Positions 45,736-58,115 of a DNA stretch of 64,000 nucleotides are shown here, piece by piece. Position 1 is the first letter of the stretch, and every line of letters begins with the position of its first letter. A model generated the notes under the pieces. It saw only the letters and a list, made by a program, of their open reading frames with translations. It ran no database searches and was not told the DNA's origin. The translations under genes were made by a program, and so were the position numbers. Source of the stretch: Panax quinquefolius (lineage: Eukaryota; Streptophyta; Magnoliopsida; Apiales; Araliaceae); the NCBI GenBank assembly GCA_020205615.1, contig CM035151.1:41598977-41662976 (forward strand), in the 5' to 3' direction.

Positions 45736-46935
45736 CTCTATGTCCCGAAATTCTAGAGAGAGAATGGGCTTGGACAAAATGAAAAGTAAAGTGTGCATTT
45801 TCTCTTTCTTAATCTATATAAATGGCATGATTCAATGTATGCAGCTGATCTAGATGGCGGATTTCAGTGTTTTGTAGCACAAGGCTAGGGTTAGGGGTGG
45901 TTCACCAACTCTTTTAGGGCTAGATCTGCAAGTTAAATCAAATAATGCAATAAGGGCACTTTGGTCATTTTGATTTTGAATTTAATGGAAATTTGGACAT
46001 TGGCTACAACCCTTAAGGTTTAGGGTTTGAACCATTAGGTTTTTAAAAATAAATTCTAGAATTTCCAAAATTTTTGTTTTCTAAATAAAAATTAATATTT
46101 CTAAATTGTAATTAGAATTTTCTAATTTTATTAAAATTTCTTAACCATAATTTAAATCTTGCTAATTAGGATTAGTATTTCCTAATTAAAATTGCTAATT
46201 AAGTAATTAGGGTCAAAATGGTCATTAGGGTTTATAACCCACGAATTAGGGTTTTAATTAGAAAAATAATATTTCTAATTTCGAAATTAGATTTCCTAAT
46301 GAGATTAGGGTTTTCTAATTACTATAACTTGAAAATTAGAATTAATATTTCCTAATTAACATTAAAAGTATTAAATTAACACTTAGGTTTTCCCTTATTA
46401 TAAATTAAGGTTTCAAATCCAAAAATTAGGGTTTTCTAAATCAATTAGGGTTTCCAGTAAATCTTTATGGTTTTCCCTAATTAGGTTATATTTAATAACG
46501 TTAAACCTTATACTAACATCCGCATTCTAATTAGGGTTTTAAATTTCCGAATTAGGGTTTCGATTTCCCGAAACTGAAATTAGGGTTTGTAGAACCGGTT
46601 TATAGGGTTTCTTGTTAATCATAAGAATTTTCTAACTGAACGTTGACGTTCTTAATATTATACCTAGGGTTTGATACAGATATCGTTTATCTGGTCAACC
46701 CTTGACCCTTAACCACATACTGTACACATAAATGACCATACTCACAAAACATATTCACGTATACCCTTAACCCTAAATAATTCACCTAAATCCTTCACAG
46801 AATTTTGAAATCCTAAAAATTCCTTTTCAAAAATGTTAAATGCATACACTTATTTTCTGTCTAGGTTCTAATATTGAACCTTAAATCAATTAATTAAAAT
46901 TTTAAATTTTTTTTTTAAATTCTCGGGTTGTCACA
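44139..46935 (-). mobile_element. truncated minus-strand LTR, same family as the 47779-51941 solo LTR
   Basis: A direct repeat of about 48976-51941. Both copies share the AT-rich part, a hairpin zone (44612-44639), text around CCAGAAAC, a pyrimidine run (45703-45735), AGGGTTT clusters (46010-46640) and the end CTCGGGTTGTCACA. On the minus strand the LTR therefore starts TGTGACAACCCGAGAA at 46935. The other end is missing at 44139. The 111-codon and other frames here are by-products of the LTR. Confidence 0.8.
46010..46640 (-). repeat. cluster of AAACCCTAA-type (telobox-like) motifs
   Basis: About a dozen AGGGTTT words on the plus strand (AAACCCT in the LTR sense), irregularly spaced in AT-rich DNA. 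The plant telomere unit is TTTAGGG, but spacing and context do not form a telomere array. The homologous cluster lies at 50860-51680. Confidence 0.7.
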
Positions 46936-47773
46936 CTCAACCTTTACATGGGAAATTATAAGAGAAATACTCACCAACAGAAATGGGTAGAATCCTAACC
47001 AAGCCTCGGTCAAGCCCTGCGAACGCATATGCATGCCCCTGAGGAAATAGGCAAAGGTGTAGGAACTCCAATCATACTCTCCTATACGGTCCACATGTCG
47101 TGTGGCGTTGATCAAAGCAAATGACACCGTATAGGAGTTATCTGCTATGAAGCAGCCCCTAATGATCATCAGGAACAATCACCGAAGAATGCGATCCCTG
47201 ATTCTAACATCAGCTGGTATGGGCTCACTCAATAGCCCACTCATAGCATCTATGCTCAAAGGACCCGTACGGATAGTCCCCGCCTTCGAAGCGCCTCACG
47301 AACTCCTAACAAGGATCTCATTTGGTAGTGGGTAATATCTGCCGTACAAGGCACTGGTGCCCCTCTAAACTCCATACCTGTGATAAATCGCCAATCCATT
47401 GGCGTCATCATCACCTCACAGTCCATCAAATGGAGTGACTAAGTCTGGTGAAACCAGCGCTCAGATAATGCCCTGAGGTAACCCCATGGACATCGGCGGG
47501 GAAGGATAGAAAAGAACGCCTCAAATCCCCAGTCATGCACAATCACTCTATAGTCAGGATGCAAAGCCTGGTACATAGAGTGGATGCTGAACCAGTTCCC
47601 TCGAGGCTGAGTAAAGCCGGGAACCTACATGAAATGCAGATCGACATCAAAATCCTTTATTCCTCATCATTAGGAAAGAAGGAAGATTAAGATCTAACTT
47701 TATACCTTATTTGCGTGCAAGTAAACCGAAGGATGTCGACTCAGATCAACCAGAAGCTCTGGGTTTGCCACCT
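46936..47773 (-). pseudogene. antisense PMD-like exons in Tat2
   Basis: On the minus strand, from 47773: ANPELLVDLSRHPSVYLHAN, then a likely intron (GTATAAAG..CATTTCATGTAG), then FTQPRGNWFSIHSMYQALHP, VHDWGFEAFFSILPRR, HLMDCEVMMTPMDWRFITGM (the PMD core wording), and HVDRIGEYDWSSYTFAYFLR, TEAWLGFYPFLLV. A GTGAGTAT donor-like site follows at about 46973, and an LTR interrupts at 46935. PMD proteins act in plant transposon silencing, and PMD fragments are known in transposable elements. Several stops exist. Splicing is inferred, not shown. Confidence 0.75.
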
Positions 47774-47778
47774 GAATG
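47774..47778. repeat. target-site duplication GAATG, left copy
   Basis: Direct repeat of 51942-51946 flanking the solo LTR; five bases is the expected length for gypsy and copia insertions. Confidence 0.85.
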
Positions 47779-50700
47779 TGTGATAGCCCCGAATCCGGGT
47801 CCTAATCACCACGGATCTTGTGCACTATTTCTATAACTATTACGGAAGATATAAACATAAATTGTTTATACATTAAACATTATACACTATCCCCAAGATC
47901 GAGTAACCATAACTTATACACTTTTCACATCCTATCTAACATATAATGTTACTATAATAAATTACTTTTACAAATCTAGTCATTACATAGTCCCAAGTCT
48001 GCGTTTGGCTTTATCTTTTTATCTTTCCTCAGATCCGACGCATTCGCCTTGATCTGCAATGTTTTATCATGATATAGCAAGGGTGAGCATGAAAGTTGCC
48101 CATCAAGTTTAAATACAATTTAAGGATATATCATGATTGAAAGAGTCTGAATAATAAGTTGGATATAATTCACAATGTCGTTGTGAATTAGCATGAACAA
48201 ACTTTTGACTGAACAAGTATTAAACATGAACAATATATATCTGGACCAACTGGTAATGAAGGTGATCAGCCTTTCATACCTGACTTATACATACAAGATG
48301 TACAGAGTATAATTCTACATGGCAATTAGTAATGATTAACCATAAGCATAATTGAATGAAACACTCTTAGTAGAGTTAAGAAAAACTTACTCGCAGAGTT
48401 GATTCATCAAGCATGAAATATAACTTAGCTTTATCCGAAGACCTAATATAGATAATAGCAATCTCCAAACATTAGAATATTATCATCACAGTATAAAATA
48501 ACCTAACACATTACCACATAATCTTATCAATCTAATACAACACATAAGACATAGCATCAAGTCAAACTATTTAAGTCTGAGTTGGAACCGATACAATTCT
48601 ATCATCCCGACGGTCTAGTCGGATGAATATCGAGTTTAAATTCAATTAAACTCTACCTAAATACTAAACAATATCTTAGACAATCATATTATCAGTCAAA
48701 ATAATTTTCAAAGTTTCATAAAATTTTTTAAGTAATTATTACTATTTATCACGATTTTTCAATCAATAATAACGTATTTAAATACCACATAATTCCTTAA
48801 TCATTAATATTTATTTAATACCAAATATAATGAAAATCATAACATAATATTATAATATATTTATAATATATCAAAGTATTTTAATACCTTAAAATCATAT
48901 TTCTATGATTTTGAACAATAAAATCCATTATCCGATAATTAATATTAATATTAAAATATTAACATTTTCATAACAAAATATCAAAAGTTATATTTTATAA
49001 CTTAAAATATTTTTATAACACTTGAATCATTTTTATATGATTTATAAATTATTAATTTATTTTTCCCATAATTTATTTAATATATTTATTAAATAAATTA
49101 ATTGCCATTAATAATAAATTATTAATAAAATTTATCACAAAATATTAAAAGTCATCAAAAATAACTTAAAATATTTTCTAACACCATAATATAATATGAT
49201 TTTTCATGAATTAAAACCATTTTAAATAATTTATTTAATATAATAATTAAATAAATAAATACATTTTATATTCCAAAAATACTAAATATTTTTTTCAAAT
49301 ATACTCAAAATAATTAAAATTATTTTCAAGCTTTAAAATAATTTTTCGTAATTTATTAGGTATTTTAATAATTAAAACCATTTTATCTATTTAATAATAA
49401 TAAATTTCTATTTTTCAAATTAAGTGTCGCATTATAGGGCTTTAGGCGACAAACTGTCATTGTTGGTGTTCTTGAGCCTCAAGAACATCGACAATTTCGT
49501 GATCAACACGCCATATTTGACCATCCTTAAATTTCGATACAACATTTCGGGAAATTTCTAACCCCGATCTTGTAGATAATATGTAACACTACAACTAGAT
49601 ACCCGCTTCTAAATCAAAAAGAAACACACAATTCGATCCGGGCAATCAAAATGCTTGTCGAACATGCACAGGTTTTCTGGGCAACCCGTAAAACCTAAGG
49701 CGATTCGGTGTGTCTACTTTTGAGCTCAAATTACAAAGTGTTCTGGTAATTATTTTGCTTGTTTCTTGGTTTATAACCGTAGTACACATGACAAAGAACA
49801 ACGAGATAACAAGATCTCAGTCCATAAACAACGAATCCATAGGTTATGACATGGTCAAAGTTCTAACAGAAATCGTGTTCTTTAGAAATCTGGGTTTTCC
49901 AGATTTCTACAAAAGCTGGTGGTCAACGCCGGTTTGACCCTCAATAACTTGAATCCTACACATGATCTGGGTAATCTAAGGACTCTAGTGTATAGTATAC
50001 ATACCAGTCTATAATGTCTAACCAAAAAGATAACCAAAATAACAAATTACAGGAAGATATAGTGCACGGAAAAGCGTTGTCGTAAATTACGGGTTTCTCG
50101 GAAATTTTCTCGGTTTTTCGAAAGCAGTTTTCAGGTTCGTCAACGTATTTTGACCATTAATAACTTTTGATCTATACACGATCTAGGCTTGATTCATGTT
50201 TCAGAGCAAAGACATTACAACATAGAATAGATCTATAACTTTAAACACAACAAACAACTAACACATATGAATCTATGGGCTCGACATTCTTTGTCAGCCA
50301 CTTTTTCCAATTTCAGTATTTTTAAAAACATCAATTTTGAGCATCTAAGTGTTATGGATCTGTGATATTACAACCCAGATCACTAATATATACTACACAC
50401 TACACATTTAAACATAAAATCACAACATCAAACATAAGATCTAAGGATTTCTAGAATTAGGGTTTATACCTCATAAATGCTCAATTTTTGAATCTGATCT
50501 TTGGTGTTTGATCCTGGCAAGCTGAAGGCTGACTTTGGTTTTGTTTCTCACTCACTTTCACTCTCAAAATTCGGATGGAAGAGAAAAAATGGACTTGGCT
50601 CAAATGAAAAATAAAGTAAGCTTTGTCCTACTTTTAAAGCTCTTAGATTTTTAATCTATGGTCACAATTGATGCTAAGTGGCAATAAGATCTGATTTTTG

Positions 50701-51941
50701 AGAGATATAGGCACATGGCTAGCTTGGGGTTGGTTACCAACCATTTACTAGGGCTAGATCTACACTCCATCTCAATATAATATTAGAAAGGGTAGTTTGG
50801 TCTTTTGGCTCATAAAGTGGAAGGCAACTTGGTAAATTCCCAGAATTATTAGGTTTCAACCCTTAGGGTTTAGGGTTTAACCCTTTAGGTTTTGACAAAT
50901 TGATTTCTAATAATTCCAATTTAGGCTTCAAAAATAGAAATTTAATATTTTCTAAATTGCAATTAGGATTCTATAATTATAACAAGATTTCAAAATCACG
51001 AAATTCAATCTTGCTATTGAGGATTATTATCTCTTAATTAAAATTGCTAATTTAGCAATCAGGGTCAAAATTGTACGTTAGGGTTTATAACCCAAGAGTT
51101 GGGGTTTAAAAAAATAGAAAAATAATACTTCTAATTTAGAAATTAGATTTCCTAATTAGATTAGGGTTTTCTTATAACTTGAAAATTAGGATTAATTTTT
51201 CCTAATTAACATTAAAGTTATTAAACTAACAAATGTGTTTTTTTTCCTAATTATAAATTAGGGTTTCTAATCAATAATTTAGGGTTCCAAATTCTAAAAT
51301 TAGGGTTTGCTAACTAATCAAGCTTTACCCTAATTAATATTATGATTAATAGCACTTAAGCATTATAATTCTCCATTATGTTCCCAAATTAGGGTTTCAA
51401 ATTACCAATAATCTGAAATTAGAGTTCCCAGATTTGGTATTAGGGTTTCCTAATAATCAATTAGGGTTTCAAGTGAATCATTAGGGTTTTCCCTAATTAA
51501 GTTATAATTTAATAACATTTCAACCTTATACCAGCATTTGCATCCCCAATCTAGGGTTTTAAATTTTCAAATTAGGGCTTTAAATTCCCGGAACTGAACT
51601 TAGGGTTTCAAGAACCGGTTTCTAGGGTTTCTTATCAATCATTAGAATTTTCTAATTTAACGTCGAGGCTCTTAGGGTTTGTGACTAATATAATTTATCC
51701 GGTCAACCCTTGACCCTTAACCCCATACTATGCACACATAATACCATATTCACATAACATAAACACATATACACTTAGTCCTAAATAATTCACCTAAATC
51801 CTTCACAGAATTTTGAAATCCTCAAAATTCCTCCCCAAAAACATTAAAGGCATACACTTATTCTTTGTCTAGGTCTATTATTTGATCTTAAATCAATCAT
51901 TTAAGATTTTAATAAATTGTCTAATTTCTCGGGTTGTCACA
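47779..51941 (-). mobile_element. solo LTR, 4163 bp, with GAATG duplication
   Basis: Starts TGTGATAGCCCCGAATCC and ends GGGTTGTCACA, flanked by GAATG on both sides, with no interior. A solo LTR arises by recombination between the two LTRs of a complete element. Its left end, read in reverse, ACCCGGATTCGGGGCTATCA, resembles the 3' end of the 59340-62062 LTR (ACCCGGATTTGGGGGTGTCA), so it is in minus orientation. It is inserted in the antisense PMD frame of Tat2. The open frames inside are not genes. Confidence 0.88.
50860..51680 (-). repeat. second cluster of AAACCCTAA-type motifs
   Basis: About fifteen AGGGTTT words on the plus strand, homologous to 46010-46640. The clusters belong to the LTR, not to a telomere. 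Confidence 0.7.
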
Positions 51942-51946
51942 GAATG
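51942..51946. repeat. target-site duplication GAATG, right copy
   Basis: Matches 47774-47778. Confidence 0.85.
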
Positions 51947-52193
51947 CCTGGCAAATCCCTAAGGGAACATGTACAGTAGGAGCGGGGTTCGCAACCGGAA
52001 CATCCTTCTCCTCGTCCTCGATGTACGGCACATTAACCTGGACTGGACGTATCACCACCTCCACCGACCGACGAGGCTGTCTAACAGAACGGGGTTGAGG
52101 CACTTCAGCACGCATCCTCCGTAAACTAGAAGTAGTCTTTCGGGAACTACTCGGCTGATCCGAATCCAGAATATCTTGTCTACTAGTCTCCAA
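51947..52193 (-). pseudogene. N-terminal part of the antisense PMD-like frame in Tat2
   Basis: Minus strand ATG at 52193 opens METSRQDILDSDQPSSSRKT. The rest is Ser/Arg/Pro-rich and looks disordered, as often seen upstream of a PMD core. The solo LTR cuts it at 51941, and the exon at 47773-46936 lies beyond. In the shared Tat plan this would be the start of the antisense protein. Weak as a coding call on its own; position and orientation support it. Confidence 0.5.
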
Positions 52194-52200
52194 ATCACCT

Positions 52201-53248
52201 CAGAAAGGGTGTGGTAATTTTGAAACCTAGAGCTTTCTTTTCAAAATGAATTTTATGACTACATGCATGCATGCATTTCTTTAACATACGTCTACAGTAG
52301 AGTTAAAAATGCATAATTATTCAATGCCTATATTTTTGAAATTTTTTGCTATAGTCCCCTTTGTAAAGAGGACTATCCACATACACATAGGCATAACTAG
52401 GTGGCTATTCAGTAGCACACCCGCCCATAGTCATAAACATAATATATGCATCTAAATATCAAAGTCATCAATCCATAAGGGTAGATTAATTACCAGGATT
52501 ACATTGCATTTTTACATTTTTCTCATTTGTCCTCAAATAGGATAAGAAATAGCAGAAAAAGGTGCCAATTTGACTGTTTCAAAAGTTAAATTTTTTCACA
52601 TCATTATTTTCAGCATGGTTTAATACTAACATTTACTATATTGAATATTTTTTATCAAGTCATTTGAGCATGCATATGCACTACTATGTGTTTAGATGCA
52701 TTTCATGTAATAAGTCATTTTCCAACGGGTAAAAACTGGAAAAGAGGACATGCATACGTTACCAGGACAGTGTAGAACACTTGTACGGTGACAGAATTTA
52801 CAAAAAGACGTCCGAACTCAGCAGGTCTGAAGAGAAGCTCACAGATTTCCTTCGCGGTGCAACTTGAAAATGACTTGAAAAGGCAAACCTCCAGCCTTAA
52901 TAGCGAAGATTTGGTGGTCGCAGTCCACACTGCAGCTCTGCAGTGTAATTTCGCGGAACCCTACGTGGGTCCCACCCCTTTGGCTCGGTCCAGTTCGAGT
53001 TACAAAAGAGTTCTTACAAGCTGAAAAGGATAAATCAGGAATAAAAACGCTACGCGATTGAGCAGCATAGTTTACAATCCTGGTTTTCTCAGACTGAACC
53101 GTAGGTCTGCACATCACTCATTGGTATTCGCCCGAGCACAAGGTACACTATGCTGATGATCTCTGATGTTACAAGTCACACTCGACAATACCTTACGTAG
53201 GTCTAATGCCGCCAATTCAGGGTCGTCACCCTAATTCGCTCAGTTACC
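52201..53248. other. Tat2 3' interior, no gene recognised
   Basis: Short overlapping frames on both strands near 52715-53117, none recognisable. The equivalent Tat1 zone, between the antisense frame and the palindrome array, is much shorter, so part of this may be leader of the antisense gene or an unrelated insertion. Confidence 0.5.
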
Positions 53249-53425
53249 CCGGTGGGGGCATCATGCGTCTTCATCTGTCCAAATACAGATTCCCCAGTGG
53301 GGGCATCACGCATTCTACAATACACAGCCCCGGCGGGGGCATCACGCATTCTCATGCAGTTTCCCCGGCGGGGGCATCACGCGTTTTCATATGTCGAAGT
53401 ACATATCCCCGGCGGGGGTGTCACG
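53249..53425. repeat. CCCCGGCGGGGGCATCACGC array in Tat2
   Basis: Five units with the core CCCCGGCGGGGG (variants CCCCGGTGGGGG and CCCCAGTGGGGG), followed by CATCACGC, at about 35-40 base spacing. It is the counterpart of 38630-38735 in Tat1. Confidence 0.85.
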
Positions 53426-53445
53426 TATTTTCTGTTGATGAACAA

Positions 53446-53605
53446 GTCAGCGAAGGTCAAGCAACCTTGACAGTGTGCCTAACAGGGGTATTTTCCATTG
53501 ATGCACTAGTCAGTGAAGGTCAAGCAACCTTGATAGTTTGCCCAACAGGGATATTATCCGGTGATATACATGTCAGCGAAGATCAGGCAACCTTGACAAC
53601 ACAAA
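53446..53605. repeat. hairpin repeats GTCAAGCAACCTTGAC in Tat2
   Basis: Three copies of GTCAG(C/T)GAAG(G/A)TCA(A/G)GC followed by AACCTTGA, at about 63-65 base spacing, with a 6-bp stem in the best copies. Counterpart of 38740-39085. Confidence 0.75.
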
Positions 53606-54057
53606 CTGTTGGCAATAACTTCGACAGAACATTGATATGTCCTGGCGATACATACAGGAAGGATCATCCTCATTGGGGAGGACCGATGATGGAATATGTT
53701 ATACACGTCCTCAAATAGACAAGGATACATCCCCATAGAGTCTCTTGTACATGAGAGATACATCTTCAGTACAAAGTCTGTATAAAGGATTCAAGACCTT
53801 GGTGATAACCCCAATGTCGACAATCCTAGATATTCCTGGTAGCTGTGGATCGCACGACCATAGCAGTTCATCAGGCTGTTTAACTATTGACATCCCTAGA
53901 AGTAGCAATAGGGAGCCGACAATCTTCCCATCATGTTGGTGAACAATCCAGCAGAACATCTGCATCATGTTGCTGCACGTGGCATCATGTTTATCTTGTT
54001 GCATTTCAAGTGTCTAGGATTCTTTATCCTATCCATGCCATTGCATTGCATGAATAT

Positions 54058-54073
54058 GATAAAGAGGGGCATA
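54058..54073 (+). promoter_or_regulatory. polypurine tract of Tat2
   Basis: GATAAAGAGGGGCATA before TGTAGACACTC; shared with Tat1. Confidence 0.8.
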
Positions 54074-54923
54074 TGTAGACACTCAAAATTTTCTACCTAC
54101 CTGTCATTAACATTGTAGGGGCGTAGATTCGTCTTTCAGAGATAACCCTGGAAGATAATGCAGTTCAAATACCGGAAATTCCACCGGAGAGGACAGTTCT
54201 GTCTTGGAGATAACCCCGAGATGCTCAATTCCAGTCTCAGAAACAACACCGGGAATAGCAGTGCTAACCTTGGAGATAACCCCAAGGAGTTTAGTTGCAG
54301 TTCCGGAGATAACCTCAGAAATGCTTGTTTGAAATGGATGCAATCAGCTTCAACTTCGGGATTCACATCGAGGCACTCAATACAAGACCCGGAGATAACA
54401 CCAGGGAGACAGGTACACCTCAAATTTGACCCTGAGGACCTTCAGTACTTGCAGCAGTCCAATCTCAAAGATAACCCTGAGCAACGACTGCTTTATTAGC
54501 CCAACCCGGAGATAACCCCAGTGAGGGGTAAAATCATCATTTTTCCACCTCGACCCTACATTGCGCCGTCTCAACATCTCATACATACATTTCTACACAG
54601 TAATGTCCCAGAAGAACCAAGGAATTCCAATCCCGAGTGACTACAGCACAAGACAGCACACCGGATAAAATTTGAAGCTTGATGACATAGGGCATGGTCC
54701 CATCTTCCAGACTTCGTACAACCTCTAATCTCATGTCATTGTGTAGCTCTCGACAAAGGCGGTCCAACATAGGTCTTATACACCTTAATCGGATGCCCGG
54801 ATTGCAGTTCTGAAAGTTCGAGCAGACATTATAGTGCACGCGTGCACGTACTTCGAGACGGCGAGACCCACGGAGCTCGGGGCACCACGGGCAGCCGCAG
54901 GTACACCTGCGGCTCCCCCCCTC

Positions 54924-54931
54924 TATAAATA
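54924..54931 (+). promoter_or_regulatory. TATA box of Tat LTR D
   Basis: TATAAATA before GAGGGCTTGGGGTG. Confidence 0.7.
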
Positions 54932-55244
54932 GAGGGCTTGGGGTGGCCATTTCATAAAAGAAAAAGGCGAGAAAACCCTATCCAATTTGCTCGGTACACA
55001 CAATAAACTGAGTGCTTTCTCATTTTAAACACTTGTGAGCTCACATATAGCTACTATTTGTACCGGCGGGAGCCGAGTGTTCATCCCTTTCAAGTTATTG
55101 AAGTCTTCTTTGGCAGTCCACTATAAGCCTTCTCACACACTTTAAAGCCTTTCTCTTCATCTTCGAACACACTATTCTTCACGTTGAGAGTCGTGTTGAG
55201 TGTGTTTGCCTGGATTTCGGTCCGTGACTTTTATTTCTTTTTGT

Positions 55245-55253
55245 ATATATATA

Positions 55254-55318
<65 letters not shown>

Positions 55319-55463
55319 GGACTAACATTATTGAGTTATGCCTCGATTGAGCCTAGACTAATATCTGGAGCGTTTATTTGCTTTTGTATATATATACTTA
55401 TATATATGAACTGTGTGTTGAACTCTATTCGATGAACCTAGACTTATGTCGGGAGCGTTTACT

Positions 55464-55511
<48 letters not shown>

Positions 55512-55763
55512 TTATATGTATGAACTCTGTTCGATGAGCCTGAATTTTACATCCGCTGCGTTTACCGCTTATATATATATATTTATATTTCATCCCGCCT
55601 AGAGTTTACTTTATGGCGGTTGTTCGTTTTTACTGTTTTCTTTACATTTCTTCCCGCCTGGAGTTTACTTTGTGGCGGTTGATTGCTTTTACAGCTTTAT
55701 TTACATTTATGATCCCCCATGGAGGTGCTTCGTGTTGGTTGATCAGTCTATATATATTTACGA

Positions 55764-55810
<47 letters not shown>
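55245..55810. repeat. TA microsatellite blocks in Tat LTR D
   Basis: TA runs near 55252-55306, 55470-55510 and 55768-55812, separated by the conserved GATGAGCCT-type units. Open frames here are Tyr-Ile readouts. Confidence 0.85.
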
Positions 55811-55814
<4 letters not shown>

Positions 55815-56605
55815 CTACTTACTACTTTCATATGAATTGCGACATCATGTGAGCCTAGGAATCATGTGATCACAGATTGATCTCATTGAATCTAGATTCT
55901 GGTTCGATGATGGACATTTTCATTTATTATGTGACTTGTAAATTTATTCACGGTGTTTGGATTTTCTCAGATGGTTTTTAATGCCCATGAGGAGTTCAGC
56001 ACTGCTTTGTACATTATTTTCTCGAAGATCCTTCGCATCTCGAAAATAAAAGAAATCAAGCCGAACATTTATTAAATGGAAGTGTAAAAGGTCTCAATTA
56101 CTATTGAGCATAAGGGTTTGAAAAACCTCTTTTACAAAACTTCACTGCCATATCTTGTTTAAAACTGAATTTTTACATAAATTCGAACCCTGTGTATATA
56201 GGTACGAACGAGGCCTTGCACTACTTCTAAATAATAGCACATTGATCTACACACACACACACCCATATATTCATATAACATTTTCTTGAAAAGTGGCGGT
56301 CACCGTGGTAACACGGATGTCGGGGAGGTGCCCTTCCCTCCGCATAAGCAAGTCCCTGGACCCTAATGAATCTCGGTTTCATAGACCCGTTTAGCAGTGT
56401 CACATCACTAGGTCAATGTGAAAACCTTTTCTTAGTTGTGTTGGTACAACCATATAAAATACCAACTGGCGACTCTTACAGTCAAATTATTGACATATAA
56501 ATGTCGGACCTTTTCACAACTTGTTTTTTCAAACAAATCTCACCTAACATGAGAACACCAAAGAACAAGAACAGAAATGGATAAATAAAAATCCCGACGT
56601 CGACA

Positions 56606-57330
56606 AATTAGATTTTTCTAAACTTGCTGATGGGATGCCAATTCTTCACAAGGACTGCAACTTTGATGTAAAGTTGGACTCTAACTTGATGGAGATTGAG
56701 CAAGAGGACTATGAGGTGCTTGAGGAGATCAAAGAATGGGTCAAAGACAAACCCAAGCCAAACCTTGATCAAACCACCTCTTTCAACCTTGGAACCTCAG
56801 AAAACCCCAAACAAATCCAGATTGGCATGGACCTTACCCCAAGCCAAATGAATGACATGGTTGCTTTATTGACCCAATTCCAGGATGTGTTTGCATGGTC
56901 TCATGAAGACATGATCGATTTGTCCACTGATATCGTCATTCATCGCCTACCCATTAAAGAGGGATTCAAGCCAGTCAAACAGAAGCTTAGGCGATTAAAA
57001 CCTGAGTGGAATTTGAAAGTCAAGGAAGAAATTGTGAAACAATATCAAGCCGACATCATCATGGTATCAACATACCCTGAGTGGATATCAAACATAGTTC
57101 CTGTACCTAAATTCGGAGGGAAGGTACGAGTATGCGTGGATTACAGGGATTTGAACAAAGCTTGTCTCTAAGTCAATTTTCTAGTGCCATTTATCCACAT
57201 ACTCATTGACAATACAGCTCGGTATGACATGTACTCCTTTGTTGACTACTTTGCTGGGTACCACCAAATCATTGTTACTGATGAGGACCGGGAGAAGACA
57301 ACATTCTTCACTCCTTAGGTAAGCCGGAGC
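56606..57330 (+). pseudogene. Tat pol block: RT N-terminal part
   Basis: Begins at the LTR end and reads LADGMPILHKDCNFDVKLDS, then QFQDVFAWSHEDM, HRLPIKEGFKPVKQKLRRLK, KVRVCVDYRDLNKACL. After a stop it continues DNTARYDMYSFVDYFAGYHQ, the RT region around the first catalytic Asp, and IIVTDEDREKTTFFTP. This is Tat/Ogre-type reverse transcriptase. The upstream gag and protease are absent. It has a long clean stretch of 178 codons before the first stop (TAA near 57169). Confidence 0.9.
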
Positions 57331-57354
57331 TACCTATCAGTAGCTATCAGTAAG

Positions 57355-58115
57355 CCATGATGGCTCTTTTCCATGATTTAATGCACAAAGAGATAGAAGT
57401 GTATGTGGATAACATCATTGTTAAGTCCCGAAGGGAAGAAGACCACATAGACCATCTTAAAAAACTTTTTAACCAATTGTGCAAGTACAACTTGAAGCTA
57501 AATTCGGTCAAGTGTGCCTTCAACGTCAAGTCAGGTAAGTTGTTGGGATTTCTAGTGAGCCACAAAGGCATTAAGCTAGATCCTGCAAAAATTCAAGCCA
57601 TTACTGAGACGCCCGTGCCCCATACAGAGAGGAAAATACAGGGATTTTTGGGAAGAGTCAACTTCATCAGCCGATTCATCTCCCAACTCACAGTAACCTG
57701 TGAGCCTGTCTTCAAGTTGTTAAGAAAAAACTCCTTCAAGAAATGGAACGAAGAGTGTCAAAAAGCCTTCCTTTCCAACAAAGAGCAATTAGCCAAAGCT
57801 CCTGTCTTGGTACCTCCCACGGATGACATTCCCTTGTTTATGTACCTGTCAATCAATGACAATGCCATGGGCTGTATGCTTGGTCAAAAAGATGATAGAT
57901 GCAAAGAAATAACTATCTATTACCTCAGCAAAAGATTTAGCATCAGTGAGCATAAGTATACCTTGATTGAAAAGACTTGTTTTGCATTAGCATGGGCTTC
58001 CATGAGATTACAACATTATCTCCATGGTCACACAACCCATCTCATATCCCGCATGGATCCTCTAAAATACGTATTCATCAAACCCATATTGAATTATCGA
58101 CTGTCCAAATGGTAG
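57355..58115 (+). pseudogene. Tat pol block: RT C-terminal part
   Basis: A clean 252-codon frame reads MMALFHDLMHKEIEVYVDNI, so the YVDD-type box reads YVDN in place of YVDD; IIVKSRREEDHIDHLKKLF; FLGFLVSHKGIKLDPAKI-like text; FLGRVNFISRFISQL; and YLSKRFSISEHKYTLIEKTC. These are RT palm and thumb then the RT-RNase H connection. A deletion of about 30 residues sits between the previous frame and this one, near 57320-57355. The changed active-site residue means it could not copy RNA. Confidence 0.85.

Larger units (their letters stand above)
54074..56605 (+). mobile_element. Tat LTR D (3' LTR of Tat2), full length
   Basis: Starts TGTAGACACTCAAAATTTTC and ends ATCCCGACGTCGACA; 2532 bp. GATAACCCCG-type repeats at 54130-54520, TATA at 54924-54931, TA blocks 55245-55805, CCCGCCTGGAGTTTACTT units near 55590-55690. 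It is followed immediately by Tat pol (56606), without a primer binding site. Confidence 0.88.

Noticed and set aside
46010..46640. Interstitial telomere
   Set aside because: AGGGTTT words are irregular and embedded in an LTR duplicated at 50860; not a head-to-tail TTTAGGG array.
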